Origin: JAUXFS01 sp963772635
Lineage (GTDB): Bacteria; Pseudomonadota; Alphaproteobacteria; Rhodospirillales; Defluviicoccaceae
Direction: 5' to 3'
NCBI GenBank assembly: GCA_963772635.1
Contig: CAVYYK010000028.1
Coordinates: 310,001 to 374,000, forward strand
DNA: 64,000 bases
Shown here: piece after piece, positions 48,312-57,423 of the stretch
How the letters are laid out: every line of letters starts with the position of its first letter
Numbering within the stretch: position 1 is the stretch's first letter
Notes under the pieces: model-generated
Seen by the model: only the letters and a program-made list of their open reading frames with translations
Told to the model about the DNA's origin: nothing
Databases searched by the model: none
Made by a program: the position numbers and the translations under genes

Positions 48312-48352
48312 GGATCACCGTCACATAGGATCACGTCACATATGATCACATA
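48312..48352. repeat. Imperfect tandem repeat with a GATCAC core
   Basis: Two units of about 15 bases and a partial third lie in tandem: GGATCACCGTCACATA, GGATCACGTCACATA and TGATCACATA. The array sits in the 124-base gap between the phosphomannomutase and cysteine hydrolase genes, 22 bases upstream of the hydrolase start on the minus strand. It could be a protein-binding site or a slippage product. Confidence 0.7.
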
Positions 48353-48414
48353 GCGGAAAATCGGCCGACAGACCACTCTCAGCCAGTGATTGGCGACGCC
48401 GCCGCCGGCAACGG

Positions 48415-49803
48415 CTATTCGAGGCCGGCCGTGTCGACGCCGCTCAGACGAAGCTGCCGATCCAACTCGGCGATCAGCCGCCGCAGACCCGCCTCGTCGG
48501 CGGATTCACAACGACCGACCAGTATCGCCTGGGTGTTGGAGGCACGCAGAAGCCACCAGCCGTCGCCGGAGCTTACCCGGACGCCATCGATGTCCTGAAC
48601 GGTGACGCCGTTTGCGCTTTTCAACCGCTCCCGCACCTCTTCAATCACGGAAAACTTGCGTTCCTCCGGACAGTCGATACGCAGCTCGGGGGTGTTGACC
48701 ATGGCCGGCATGGCGTCCCGCATGTCGGCCAGACTGGCGTTCGCCCCGCTCACCACCGAAAGCAGGCGGACCGCCGCGTAGAGGGCATCATCAAAACCGT
48801 AGTAGCGGTCGGCAAAGAACACGTGGCCGCTCATTTCGCCGGCCAGGGGCGCCCCCGTTTCGGCCATCAGGGTCTTGATCGGCGAATGGCCGGTACGGCT
48901 CATCAACGGCCGTCCCCCCATGCGCGCGACTTCGTCGAAGAACACCTGGCTGGCCTTGACGTCGGCAATGATCGTCGCCCCCGGGAGAGCGGCCAGGACC
49001 GCTTCGGACAGGATCACCAGCAGCTGATCGCCCCAGAGAACGCGGCCACGGGCGTCGACCACACCGACCCGATCGCCGTCTCCGTCAAAGGCGATGCCGA
49101 GGTCGCAACTTTCCTTGGCCACCACCTGTTTCAATTGCAGCAGGTTTTCCTCGACGGTGGGATCGGGGTGATGGGCGGGAAAGCTGCCGTCGATGACCTC
49201 GTTGATGAGAATGTGTCGGCCGGGAAGTCTCTTGGTCAACATCTGAAGGACTTCGCCGGCGGCGCCATTGCCCGCGTCCCATGCCACCTTCAGAGGTTTC
49301 CCGCCTTCGAAGTCCCGAGCAATCCTCTCCACGTAAGCCTCTGCCACCGGATGGTCCTCGGTCCGCCCGGTCCCGGTGACGAAATCGCCGGTCGCCGCCA
49401 GACGGCCCAACAGCTGGATATCCTTACCGAAGAACGGCCGTCCCTTGAGGGTGATCTTGATGCCGTTGTAGTCCGGCGGATTATGGGAGCCGGTAATCAT
49501 CATTCCCCCGTCGGCACCAAGGTGGTGGACCGCGAAATAGAGCATCGGCGTCGGTCCGAGACCGACGCGGTAGACGATCAATCCGGTGGCGGCAAGACCG
49601 TCGACGAGCGCCGTCTCCAGTAGCGGAGAACTGGTTCGACCGTCGTAGCCGACCACAACCGTCGTCCCGCCCCCGCGGACGATGACGGACCCGAACGCCA
49701 GACCCAGGGCGCGGACGTCGTCCGAGGTCAGGGACTTCCCGACAATGCCGCGAATGTCGTATTCGCGGAGGATGGTGGGGTCGATGGATCGCGTGTCAGA
49801 CAT
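48415..49803 (-). CDS. Phosphomannomutase/phosphoglucomutase (AlgC/PgmG type)
   Basis: This 462-residue alpha-D-phosphohexomutase has the phosphoserine loop TGSHNPPDYNG near residue 100, the metal loop DGDGDRVG, the sugar loop GEMSGH and the C-terminal phosphate-binding RASNTQ. It supplies mannose-1-phosphate or glucose-1-phosphate for surface polysaccharide. The ATG at 49803 is chosen over an in-frame TTG at 49818, which lacks a ribosome binding site. It sits downstream of galU and ugd on the same strand, as a nucleotide-sugar operon. Confidence 0.92.
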   Translation of the reverse strand: MSDTRSIDPTILREYDIRGIVGKSLTSDDVRALGLAFGSVIVRGGGTTVVVGYDGRTSSPLLETALVDGLAATGLIVYRVGLGPTPMLYFAVHHLGADGGMMITGSHNPPDYNGIKITLKGRPFFGKDIQLLGRLAATGDFVTGTGRTEDHPVAEAYVERIARDFEGGKPLKVAWDAGNGAAGEVLQMLTKRLPGRHILINEVIDGSFPAHHPDPTVEENLLQLKQVVAKESCDLGIAFDGDGDRVGVVDARGRVLWGDQLLVILSEAVLAALPGATIIADVKASQVFFDEVARMGGRPLMSRTGHSPIKTLMAETGAPLAGEMSGHVFFADRYYGFDDALYAAVRLLSVVSGANASLADMRDAMPAMVNTPELRIDCPEERKFSVIEEVRERLKSANGVTVQDIDGVRVSSGDGWWLLRASNTQAILVGRCESADEAGLRRLIAELDRQLRLSGVDTAGLE

Positions 49804-49822
49804 CGTCGTGCCCGCCAAACCG

Positions 49823-51142
49823 TTATCGCGGCTCGACGGGTCGCCGCCCGACGCTCGTGTAGGAGAAGCCGGCTTCCGCCATCGCCGAGGGATCGTAAAT
49901 GTTTCGCAAGTCGACCATGACGGGCCTTTTCATCAGGGATTTGATTCTCTCGAGGTCAAGGGCGCGGAATTCGTTCCATTCGGTCAGTATTGCCAATGCA
50001 TCGGCCTCGATCAGGGTGTCGTAAGCATCTTCGCACCAGACGACACCGTTCAACAACGCCTTGGCCTGGGTCATGCCCGCCGGATCGAAGACCCGGACCG
50101 TGGCGCCCGCCTTCTGCAGCGCCGGTACGATTTCGAGGCTGGGCGCGTCCCGCATGTCGTCGGTATTGGGCTTGAACGTCAGCCCCAACACCGCGATGGT
50201 TTTACCCTTCACCGACCCCCCGCACGCGGTGACGACCTTTTCCGCCATGCCTTTCTTCCGTTCGTCGTTGATATCGATGACCGCCTCGACGATCCGCAAC
50301 GGGTTGCCGGCGGCCCGGGCGGTTTTGGCCAGTGCCAGGGTATCCTTGGGAAAGCAAGAACCGCCGTAGCCGGGTCCGGGATGGAGGAACTTGCCACCGA
50401 TGCGGCCGTCCAAACCGATGCCGCGGGCGACGCCGTGCACGTCCGCACCGACCTTCTCGCACAAATCGGCGATCTCGTTGATGAAGGTGATCTTGGTGGC
50501 GAGGAAAGTGTTCGCCGCGTACTTGATGAGTTCCGACGTCGTTCGAGAGGTGAAGACGATCGGCGTTTCGAACAGATAGAGCACCCGATACAGGCGGCGC
50601 ATCACTTCCTGGGCGCGCTCGCTTTCGGTGCCGATGATGACCCGGTCGGGACGCATGAAATCGTTGATCGCGGAGCCCTCACGCAGGAATTCCGGATTGG
50701 AGACCACGTCGAAATCGGCGTCCGGCCGCGCCTCGCGAATGATCCGCTCGACCTCGTCGCCGGTGCCCACCGGCACCGTGGACTTGGTCACCACCACCGT
50801 ATAGCCGTCGAGAGCCTCGGCGATCTCGCGTGCGGCCGCGTAAACGTAGGAAAGATCGGCGTGGCCGTCTCCCCTTCGGCTCGGTGTGCCGACGGCAATG
50901 AATACGGCGTCGGCGCCGGTCACCGCCGCTTTCAGATCGGTGGTGAAATCGAGCCTCTTTGCCTGAACATTGCCGAGCACCAGGGTGTCGAGCCCCGGCT
51001 CGTAGATCGGCATTTCGCCCCGCTTCAGCCGTTCAATCTTGCCCGCGTCCGTGTCGACGCAGGTGACGTTGACACCGAACTCGGAGAAGCAGGCGCCGGA
51101 AACCAGCCCAACATACCCGGCACCGATCATCGCAACGTTCAT
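49823..51142 (-). CDS. ugd: UDP-glucose 6-dehydrogenase
   Basis: This 439-residue enzyme oxidises UDP-glucose to UDP-glucuronate with two NAD+. The Rossmann motif GAGYVGLVSGACF is at the N terminus. The catalytic cysteine is in GYGGSCFPKDT near residue 260, and the C-terminal UDP-binding domain is complete. It lies 55 bases downstream of galU, which makes its substrate. The length is normal. Confidence 0.96.
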   Translation of the reverse strand: MNVAMIGAGYVGLVSGACFSEFGVNVTCVDTDAGKIERLKRGEMPIYEPGLDTLVLGNVQAKRLDFTTDLKAAVTGADAVFIAVGTPSRRGDGHADLSYVYAAAREIAEALDGYTVVVTKSTVPVGTGDEVERIIREARPDADFDVVSNPEFLREGSAINDFMRPDRVIIGTESERAQEVMRRLYRVLYLFETPIVFTSRTTSELIKYAANTFLATKITFINEIADLCEKVGADVHGVARGIGLDGRIGGKFLHPGPGYGGSCFPKDTLALAKTARAAGNPLRIVEAVIDINDERKKGMAEKVVTACGGSVKGKTIAVLGLTFKPNTDDMRDAPSLEIVPALQKAGATVRVFDPAGMTQAKALLNGVVWCEDAYDTLIEADALAILTEWNEFRALDLERIKSLMKRPVMVDLRNIYDPSAMAEAGFSYTSVGRRPVEPR

Positions 51143-51197
51143 AGACTCATCTCACTTGAAGCAAAAAGGAATTCCCAGGAAACCGTCGCGAATCGCT

Positions 51198-52067
51198 TTA
51201 CAAAAACTTCTTCAGCATTTTCTGGACGTCACTTTTCATGTCCTCTCGTTCCAAACCATAGGCGATGTTGGCCTCCAGATATCCAAGCTTGCTGCCGCAA
51301 TCGAAACGCCGCCCCTCAAATCGGTATCCGTGAAAGGGCACGATGCCGATGCACTTGGCCAGGGCGTCAGTCAGTTGAATCTCGTTGCCGGCACCCTTGT
51401 CCTGGTTTTCGAGAATGGTGAGGATGAGGGGTTGGAGAATGTAGCGGCCGATAACGCCGAGGGTCGAGGGGGCTTCCGCCGGCGCCGGCTTCTCGACCAC
51501 CCCTTTGGCACTGACCAGACGGTCTTCCTCTTCACCAATCTCGAGGATCCCGTACCGGTCGACTTTTTCCAGCGGCACTTCCTCGACGGCAACCATATTA
51601 CCGCCCACCTTTTCATGGGCTTGGACCATCTGTTTGAGACAGCCCGAATTGGCTAGGATCAGATCGTCGGCCAGCAGGACCGCAAACGGCTCGTCACCGA
51701 TGAAGTTGCGTGCACACCAAACCGCATGGCCGAGGCCTTGTGGCTTCTGCTGTCGGGTGAACGAGATATGACCCGGAGGCGGCATCCAGTCACGAACCGA
51801 CCGCAATGCGTCAAGCTTGCCGCGCTCGCGCAGGACCAGCTCCAGTTCGATGCTGTGGTCGAAGTGGTCTTCGATCGCGCTCTTGGCCCGCCCAGTGACG
51901 AATATGAACTCCTCTATTCCCGCTTCTCGCGCTTCCTCTAGCGCATACTGGATCAAAGGCTTGTCGACGATCGGCAGCATTTCCTTCGGCATCGCCTTCG
52001 TCGCCGGCAGGAATCGGGTCGCAAGGCCCGCCACGGGAAAGACGGCTTTGCGCACGGGTTTGGACAT
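51198..52067 (-). CDS. galU: UTP-glucose-1-phosphate uridylyltransferase
   Basis: This 289-residue nucleotidyltransferase makes UDP-glucose. The N-terminal signature GLATRFLPATKAMPKEMLP, the VLLADDL metal site and the C-terminal CGSKLGYLEAN are all present. The ATG at 52067 follows ACGAGGAGCAACA, while the open frame continues to 52190 without support. It is the first gene of the galU-ugd-phosphomannomutase group. Confidence 0.96.
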   Translation of the reverse strand: MSKPVRKAVFPVAGLATRFLPATKAMPKEMLPIVDKPLIQYALEEAREAGIEEFIFVTGRAKSAIEDHFDHSIELELVLRERGKLDALRSVRDWMPPPGHISFTRQQKPQGLGHAVWCARNFIGDEPFAVLLADDLILANSGCLKQMVQAHEKVGGNMVAVEEVPLEKVDRYGILEIGEEEDRLVSAKGVVEKPAPAEAPSTLGVIGRYILQPLILTILENQDKGAGNEIQLTDALAKCIGIVPFHGYRFEGRRFDCGSKLGYLEANIAYGLEREDMKSDVQKMLKKFL

Positions 52068-52105
52068 TGTTGCTCCTCGTGGTGACAATTGCGCTCGGCA
52101 AGCAA

Positions 52106-52130
52106 TTCGCCGCCGGGCGAAGTTTTTTTT
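52106..52130 (+). terminator. Intrinsic-terminator-like hairpin with T tract, opposite galU
   Basis: TTCGCC and GGCGAA form a perfect 6-base stem around a GCCG loop, followed by eight Ts on the plus strand. No plus-strand gene ends upstream; the element lies 39 bases before the galU start on the opposite strand. It would stop plus-strand transcripts entering from galU, or act in the galU leader. Confidence 0.55.
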
Positions 52131-52318
52131 GCCATAGTTACGCCGCGTCTGCAACCAATATGCTTTACCGCTGCGATACTTAACCCGCAAAAGTTTAACC
52201 TTGGTCCTCTCTCACGGCGCCAGGAGCCACTCTTCGGACCAGACCGAAATCCCCTCCCGAGCATGATCGTTTGCACACATCTCGCTGAGAACACGAGGGA
52301 GAACTCGACGTGTCGCGG

Positions 52319-53050
52319 TCAACGGCCCAGCAAAACTTCCTTGGCTTGGTTCACCTTGGCGGCGAGGAAAGTAGAGCCCCCTTTGTCGGGGTGCAAGCCG
52401 GCGATTAAACGATGATAGGCCGATTTGATTTCGGCTTCGCTCGCTCCCGGTTCCAGACCGAGCACCCTGTATGCTTCCTCGCGGGTCATCGCGCCGTCTC
52501 CGCCACGACTTCCCCGCGCTCCGCCGTCACCCCTCCCCGCCTGGTCGGCATCCCCATCTCGCCAATCCGGATGCACGCGATCGAGATAGGCCTCCAGTAT
52601 CTGCGCCGATTGGTGATCCTCGTTCCGGCACAGATCGAGAAGGGCCATCATTTCGGTTCGGGTCAACGCGCCGAGGCGCCGACCTGCATAGGGTCCCTCG
52701 ACGATCTCTCCATCGAGTTCGCCGGAGTCATGATCGAGAGACATCCTCAGGAAGCGGGTTTCGACGTTCGACGTCCGGCCGCCGGCGCCGGCCGCCATGC
52801 GGGCAAAGCTTCGCGCGGTACGCGCGGTTCGCACAATCCGCAGCGCCCACGGCAGCAACACCACCGCCATGCCCAGCGCCCATCCGAGCCGGCGGGTCAC
52901 GGCGAAAAACAGGACCACCGCGGCGACGACACCAATGCCGACCCACTTCAATACCTTGAGCACCGTCTTGGGTTCGGCCGAGACGTACCAGCGGGCAATC
53001 AGCACCATCCCGACGAGAATCGCGATTCCCAGAAGGAAGGCGGGCAGCAA
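52319..53050 (-). CDS. Membrane J-domain protein (DnaJ-like co-chaperone)
   Basis: This 243-residue protein has two hydrophobic helices near residues 4-22 and 32-70, a cytoplasmic linker and a C-terminal J domain with the catalytic HPD in GLHPDKGGS. The J domain stimulates Hsp70 ATPase, so it recruits DnaK to the membrane in the way DjlA or TIM14-like proteins do. The TTG at 53050 lies after the stop of the VWA gene; the frame extends to 53191 inside that gene without support. It is the last gene of a run with VWA, mipZ and the oxidoreductase. Confidence 0.86.
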   Translation of the reverse strand: MLPAFLLGIAILVGMVLIARWYVSAEPKTVLKVLKWVGIGVVAAVVLFFAVTRRLGWALGMAVVLLPWALRIVRTARTARSFARMAAGAGGRTSNVETRFLRMSLDHDSGELDGEIVEGPYAGRRLGALTRTEMMALLDLCRNEDHQSAQILEAYLDRVHPDWRDGDADQAGRGDGGARGSRGGDGAMTREEAYRVLGLEPGASEAEIKSAYHRLIAGLHPDKGGSTFLAAKVNQAKEVLLGR

Positions 53051-53054
53051 CGGC

Positions 53055-53768
53055 TCAGCGTCCCTTGACTTGGTGGGCGATTTGCCGAACCTCGCCGCCG
53101 CGGCGTCCGGCCAGGTCCTCCAGTGCCCGCCGGCCGCCGGCGGCGAATACCGCGACCGCGCTGAGCAGGTCCTTGAGGGTCCCGGCGGCACCGGGATCGA
53201 AACGGCAATAGGCGCCGTGGGTCAGGTGGGCGATCTCCTTGAAGGCAAACTCGGCGAGAGGGTCGTTTCCCTCATGGAACATGAACGCCGGAACGCCGAG
53301 GACGCCGAGCTCGCCGGCCAGCGATCCGAGCTTGTCGATATCCTCTTCGACGCAGTCGCCGACAAAGACCAGGGCGGCGACCCGGCGCGCCTTTGTTTCG
53401 TTGATGGCATGCTTGAGGACCTTGCGGATCTGGGTCTGGCCGGCACGGCAGAACACCGACGTCATCATCCGCAGCAGGTCGGCGGAGCGGGTCAGCCACG
53501 GGCTCACCTTGAATTCGCCGAAGCCCCGGTAACAGCAAAGCTGGATCTCGAGCCCGCCGAGTGCCGCCGTCTGGACGAACATTTCGCCCTGGATCTGCGC
53601 CGCCTGATCCCACGTCGGCTGGCGGCTGGCCGTCGCATCGAGGGCGAAGATCAGCCGTCCGCGCCCGCCCGCCGCGTTGACGTTGGGCGTTCTCGCCAAC
53701 TTCTCGAGGAAGCCCTCGACGTCGCCTGTCGAACGCTTCTTGGTGGGAACCTTGTCGTCGTCGACCAT
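53055..53768 (-). CDS. VWA-domain protein
   Basis: This 237-residue soluble protein has a von Willebrand factor A fold. The metal-binding site starts at FALDATAS (residues near 43), where the usual DxSxS is DxTxS. The later ALVFVGD strand and CRFDPGA region fit the fold. Similar short VWA proteins are found next to J-domain genes in alphaproteobacteria, but I know no assigned role. It lies between mipZ and the J-domain gene. Confidence 0.78.
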   Translation of the reverse strand: MVDDDKVPTKKRSTGDVEGFLEKLARTPNVNAAGGRGRLIFALDATASRQPTWDQAAQIQGEMFVQTAALGGLEIQLCCYRGFGEFKVSPWLTRSADLLRMMTSVFCRAGQTQIRKVLKHAINETKARRVAALVFVGDCVEEDIDKLGSLAGELGVLGVPAFMFHEGNDPLAEFAFKEIAHLTHGAYCRFDPGAAGTLKDLLSAVAVFAAGGRRALEDLAGRRGGEVRQIAHQVKGR

Positions 53769-53837
53769 CTTTGGCTTCGCTTGGTGACCGTCTGCCGGAA
53801 ACGACCCGGCACACCTAAGATGGGCGTTCCGGGAGCG

Positions 53838-54689
53838 TTATCCACTCTGTGCGACAGCGACGGTGCGGGTCAAGGGTTGCACCCGCAGGGCCTCGACCAG
53901 GGCGCGAATTTCCTGGCGGGCGGCCACATGCGAAAGTGTCAGCGGTTCGCCGCCGGCGGTCTCCCCCAGGTCCATCAGCGTCAATCCATTGGGAAACAGC
54001 TCCCGATACACGACCCGCTCGCCGAACCCGGGGAGTTGGCGAAAGCCGAAGCGGCGAGCCAGCTCGGCGAGCACATGCTCCACCCGCCGCTTGTTGTGCG
54101 CATCCAGGCTGCTCAGACGATTGCGCATGACGATCCAGTCGACCGATCCCCCATCCCGGGCCGCCCGCTGCTTCCGGGCGTTCCACACCATCTCCGAATA
54201 GTGGCTGGGCCCGATCACCTTGAGTCTCTCGTTTCCCGTATCGCCCGGACCCTCCACTCTCGCCAGCACGTCGAGATCGACAAAACTGTCGTTGACCGGG
54301 GTAATCAGGGTATCGGCAAGGGAATGCACCACCCGGGTCAGCGGCGTGTCGTTGCCGGGCGTGTCGATCACGATCACGTCGTGGACATCGCCGAACCGCT
54401 GGATCGTCGCCAGCAACCGCTCCCGCAATCGGGGATCGGCGGGATCGGCATCGCCGGTAAACGCCTCATGCTCGGGAATGGCGAGAATCCGTCCGGTGGC
54501 TGCGGCATGAGCGCGCCGATTATCGAGATATCGTGTCAGGCTGCGCTGGCGGACGTCCGCATCGATGCTGGCGACCGATCGGCCGAGACCCATGAGAGCC
54601 GCGATCAGGTGCATGGCGGTCGTCGACTTGCCGCTGCCTCCCTTTTCGTTGCCGACGACGATAACGTGAGCGCGCTCGAAAGCGGTCAT
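53838..54689 (-). CDS. mipZ: Division-plane positioning ATPase MipZ
   Basis: This 283-residue ParA/MinD-superfamily ATPase forms a gradient from the ParB-bound poles and blocks FtsZ assembly away from midcell in alphaproteobacteria. The deviant Walker A motif NEKGGSGKSTT starts near residue 13. The Walker B/switch IVIDTPGNDTPL is near 105. The MipZ-typical DIDVLARVEG-like segment reads DLDVLARVEG. The ATG at 54689 overlaps the oxidoreductase stop (ATGA). The long open frame upstream is a shadow of that gene. Confidence 0.93.
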   Translation of the reverse strand: MTAFERAHVIVVGNEKGGSGKSTTAMHLIAALMGLGRSVASIDADVRQRSLTRYLDNRRAHAAATGRILAIPEHEAFTGDADPADPRLRERLLATIQRFGDVHDVIVIDTPGNDTPLTRVVHSLADTLITPVNDSFVDLDVLARVEGPGDTGNERLKVIGPSHYSEMVWNARKQRAARDGGSVDWIVMRNRLSSLDAHNKRRVEHVLAELARRFGFRQLPGFGERVVYRELFPNGLTLMDLGETAGGEPLTLSHVAARQEIRALVEALRVQPLTRTVAVAQSG

Positions 54690-56758
54690 GCCTGAGGTGG
54701 GCTCCTTTCCGGCAGCATCCATATCGCGGTGTCGTGGAAGGCGGCGCCGCCCGCCGGGGGAACGGCGTCGGCGCCGACCAGGACGTTGATGCCGATGCCT
54801 TCCTCGAAAGCCCCGTTGGGCCAGATGCTCTCCACCACCACGACGCCGGGCTGCAGCCCGTCGAAGGGCCGGACGGGCAGCACCACCGAACCCCGGCCGT
54901 TGCCGAGCCGTACGCGGTCGCCTTCGCCGAGCCCGAGAGCCCGGCAGTCGTCGTGATGGATGAACGCGGCGGGACGGGCGTGCCTTCTCTTCGATGTCGG
55001 CGTCTCGGTAAAACTGGTGTTGAGGAAGTCGTGCGCCGGCGCGGTGACGAGGCGGTACGGATGGGTGGCGTCGGATTCCTCGGTTACCGCCAGGTGGTCG
55101 GGCAGCGGCGGCATCGCCGCGTGATGGGGTCCCATTGCCCGCCAATCGGGTGCGAAGCGGAATTTCCCGTCCGGCCACGCGAAGCCGTCGAGAAAATGCG
55201 CCCGCTCGAACGGCAACGCGCAGTCGTGCCAACCCGTCTTCCCCACCGTTTCGGCATCCGGCAGACCGGAAGCCGCGAGGGTGGCATCGATCAGCTCCAG
55301 GGCGCTCATCGCGAAGCCCGGGTGCTCCGCTCCCAGCCGCCCGGCCAGGCCGCAGATCACTTCGTGGTTGGACCGGCTCTCGCCGAGGGGTTCGATCACC
55401 TTTCGCGCCACCTGCAGAAAGGTGTGGCCACCGCCGACATAGATGTCGTCGTGCTCGAGAAACGTCGTTGCCGGGAGCACGATGTCGGCCATCGCCGCGG
55501 TTTCGGTCATGAACTGCTCGTGGACGCACAGGAAAAGGTCGTCACGGGAGAGGCCGGCGCGGACCTTCGCCGATTCCGGCGCGACGTTGGCCGGGTTGGT
55601 GTTCTGCACCAGCATCGCCGTCACCGGCGGTCCACCGGCGAGATCGGTCTCGTCTCCGGTCAGCACCGGACCGATGCGCGACATGTCCAACTCGCGAACA
55701 TCGGGATTCCGCACGTCCAGTCCCTCGATCAGCGTGCGGTCGATGGGATAGAGCGCACCGTTGGAAAACAGGCCGCCGCCGCCGCGATGTTGCCAAGCGC
55801 CGGTCACCGCCGGCAGGCAGGAGACCGCGTGCATGTTCGCGGCGCCGTTGCGCGACCGGGTAAATCCGTAGCCGAGCCTCAGGAAGCTGCGTTCGGTGGT
55901 TCCGTAAAGGCGCGCGAAGCCGACGATCTCGTCCTCGGACAGGCCGGTAATGACCGCCGCCCAAGCCGGCGTGCGATGGCGCAAATGATCTTCCAGACGG
56001 TCGGGACAATCGGTATAGCGGGCCATGTAGTCGCGGTCGGCATGACCCTCGGCGAACAGCACATGCATGACCGCGCAGGCGAGCGCGCCGTCGGTGCCCG
56101 GCCGCAACGCCAGGTGGATGTCGGCTGTCCGCGCCGTCGCGTTGGCATAGGGATCGACGACGACGATCTTGGCGCCTCGGGCCTTGCGCGCCGCCGTGGC
56201 GTGGGTGAGCACATGCACCTGGGTCGCGGCGACGTTGGCGCCCCAGATGACGATCAGGTCGGATTCCGCCATTTCGCGCGGGTCGGTACCGCGCAACGCG
56301 CCCGCTCCCGCGGTCCATCCGGCCTTGGCGATGGTCGAGCAGATGGTGCGCCCCATCCCCGAATAGCCCATGGCGTGGCGCAGGCGCTCGATGCCGTCCC
56401 GCTGAACGAGCCCCATGGTGCCGGCATAGAGATAGGGCCACACCGCTTCGGGGCCGTGTTCCCTCGTTGCGTTGGCAAAGGCGCCGGCTACGGCATCGAG
56501 GGCGTCGTCCCAGGAGACGGGCTCGAACCGCCCCTCCCCCTTTCCGCCGATACGGCGCAACGGGCGGGTGAGCCTGTCCGGATGGTGAACCCTTTCGGCA
56601 TACCGGGCGACCTTGGCGCAGATGACGCCGTCGGTGTACGGATTCCGCGCCGCGCCGCGGACGCGGCCGATCGTGCGGGAATCGAGCCGCTCCACCTCCA
56701 GCGCACAGGTGCTGGGGCAGTCGTGGGGACATGCCGAGGCGACGTACTGCCGGGCCAT
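54686..56758 (-). CDS. Molybdopterin-dependent oxidoreductase
   Basis: This 690-residue member of the DMSO-reductase superfamily binds a [4Fe-4S] cluster through the N-terminal CPHDCPSTC and a later cysteine in GVICAKVARY. Molybdopterin-dinucleotide binding regions follow, for example VIWGANVAATQVHV and NTNPANVAPES. The C-terminal domain has the usual SFTETPTSK and NGRGSVVLPV segments. No twin-arginine signal is visible, so it is probably cytoplasmic. The substrate is unknown; formate-dehydrogenase-like and thiosulfate/polysulfide-like enzymes share this layout. It overlaps mipZ. Confidence 0.87.
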   Translation of the reverse strand: MARQYVASACPHDCPSTCALEVERLDSRTIGRVRGAARNPYTDGVICAKVARYAERVHHPDRLTRPLRRIGGKGEGRFEPVSWDDALDAVAGAFANATREHGPEAVWPYLYAGTMGLVQRDGIERLRHAMGYSGMGRTICSTIAKAGWTAGAGALRGTDPREMAESDLIVIWGANVAATQVHVLTHATAARKARGAKIVVVDPYANATARTADIHLALRPGTDGALACAVMHVLFAEGHADRDYMARYTDCPDRLEDHLRHRTPAWAAVITGLSEDEIVGFARLYGTTERSFLRLGYGFTRSRNGAANMHAVSCLPAVTGAWQHRGGGGLFSNGALYPIDRTLIEGLDVRNPDVRELDMSRIGPVLTGDETDLAGGPPVTAMLVQNTNPANVAPESAKVRAGLSRDDLFLCVHEQFMTETAAMADIVLPATTFLEHDDIYVGGGHTFLQVARKVIEPLGESRSNHEVICGLAGRLGAEHPGFAMSALELIDATLAASGLPDAETVGKTGWHDCALPFERAHFLDGFAWPDGKFRFAPDWRAMGPHHAAMPPLPDHLAVTEESDATHPYRLVTAPAHDFLNTSFTETPTSKRRHARPAAFIHHDDCRALGLGEGDRVRLGNGRGSVVLPVRPFDGLQPGVVVVESIWPNGAFEEGIGINVLVGADAVPPAGGAAFHDTAIWMLPERSPPQA

Positions 56759-56791
56759 GGCGACCTTTCCCGTATTCGATCCGGCGGGACT

Positions 56792-56950
56792 CTAGCCCTC
56801 CCGCCCGAGCCCTTCAAGGCGCGCCTGCCGGCTATTGCCGGTGGTGCCGAAATCGAGAATACGGCCGTCCACCGTTCTCTCGAAGACGATGCTGGAATTG
56901 CACAGCGGGCAGTCGGTAACGACCACCGGAACGCCACCATCGCCGGCAAC
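56792..56950 (-). pseudogene. DUF3179-family protein remnant
   Basis: In the minus frame ending at the TAG 56792-56794, the segment VVVTDCPLCNSSIVFERTVDGR matches the conserved cysteine core of DUF3179 proteins. A TGA lies immediately upstream of the segment and the gene ends soon after it, so only about 50 residues remain of a family that is usually 300 or more. It lies between the oxidoreductase and the truncated FAD gene. Confidence 0.68.
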
Positions 56951-57028
56951 CCCTCAAAGATCACATGTCGGTGATGATCGACGATGGCGGCGCTTGACCG
57001 GCCGTTTCGCCGGGGGAATAAAGGCCCG

Positions 57029-57241
57029 ATGTCGGAAAGCATCGAATGCGCGGTCATCGGCGCCGGCGTGGTCGGTTTGGCGGTCGCCCGGGCGCTGGCG
57101 AAGGCCGGCCGGGAGGTGGTGGTGATCGAGGCCGCCGAGGCGATCGGCACGGCCACCAGCTCCCGCAACTCGGAGGTGATCCACGCCGGCCTCTACTACC
57201 CGGCCGGCAGTCTCAAGGCACGGCTCTGCCGCGGTGGCTGA
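57029..57241 (+). pseudogene. N-terminal fragment of an FAD-dependent oxidoreductase (L-2-hydroxyglutarate oxidase type)
   Basis: The fragment encodes 70 residues. The FAD-binding motif GAGVVGLAVARAL and EAAEAIGTATSSRNSEVIHAGLYYP are the start of the L-2-hydroxyglutarate dehydrogenase/oxidase family, normally about 370-400 residues. Homology stops at ARLC (57229), and a TGA follows after foreign-looking sequence (57230-57241). The remaining gene is absent. It was cut at the composition boundary, by a recombination event or by a misassembly. Confidence 0.82.
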
Positions 57242-57423
57242 GTGGTAGGGAGGGAAGATATTCCAGAAATGCCCCTATCACTTCGGGCCCGTGAGCGAGC
57301 CTCACCGAAACCTGGCCGAATACAGCCCCCGAACCAGGAGAATAAGTGTCAAAACTAAGGGCAAGCCATTCAAACACGGATAAGCTCACAACAGATCAAG
57401 ACCAAGAAAAAATCAAACCGGCA
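57230..57423. other. Junction between high-GC and lower-GC DNA
   Basis: Coding homology of the FAD gene ends at 57229. From here base composition and codon use drop to a lower GC level that continues to the end of the window. The 180 bases before the decarboxylase stop contain no recognisable gene, integrase, repeat or attachment site. Either two genomes were joined here or this is the edge of acquired DNA. Confidence 0.7.

Noticed and set aside
57226..57270. tRNA-like text GGTGGCTGAGTGGT at the junction, as if a tRNA-Ser integration site
   Set aside because: No anticodon arm, T-arm or CCA follows; the similarity is limited to a D-arm-like stretch.
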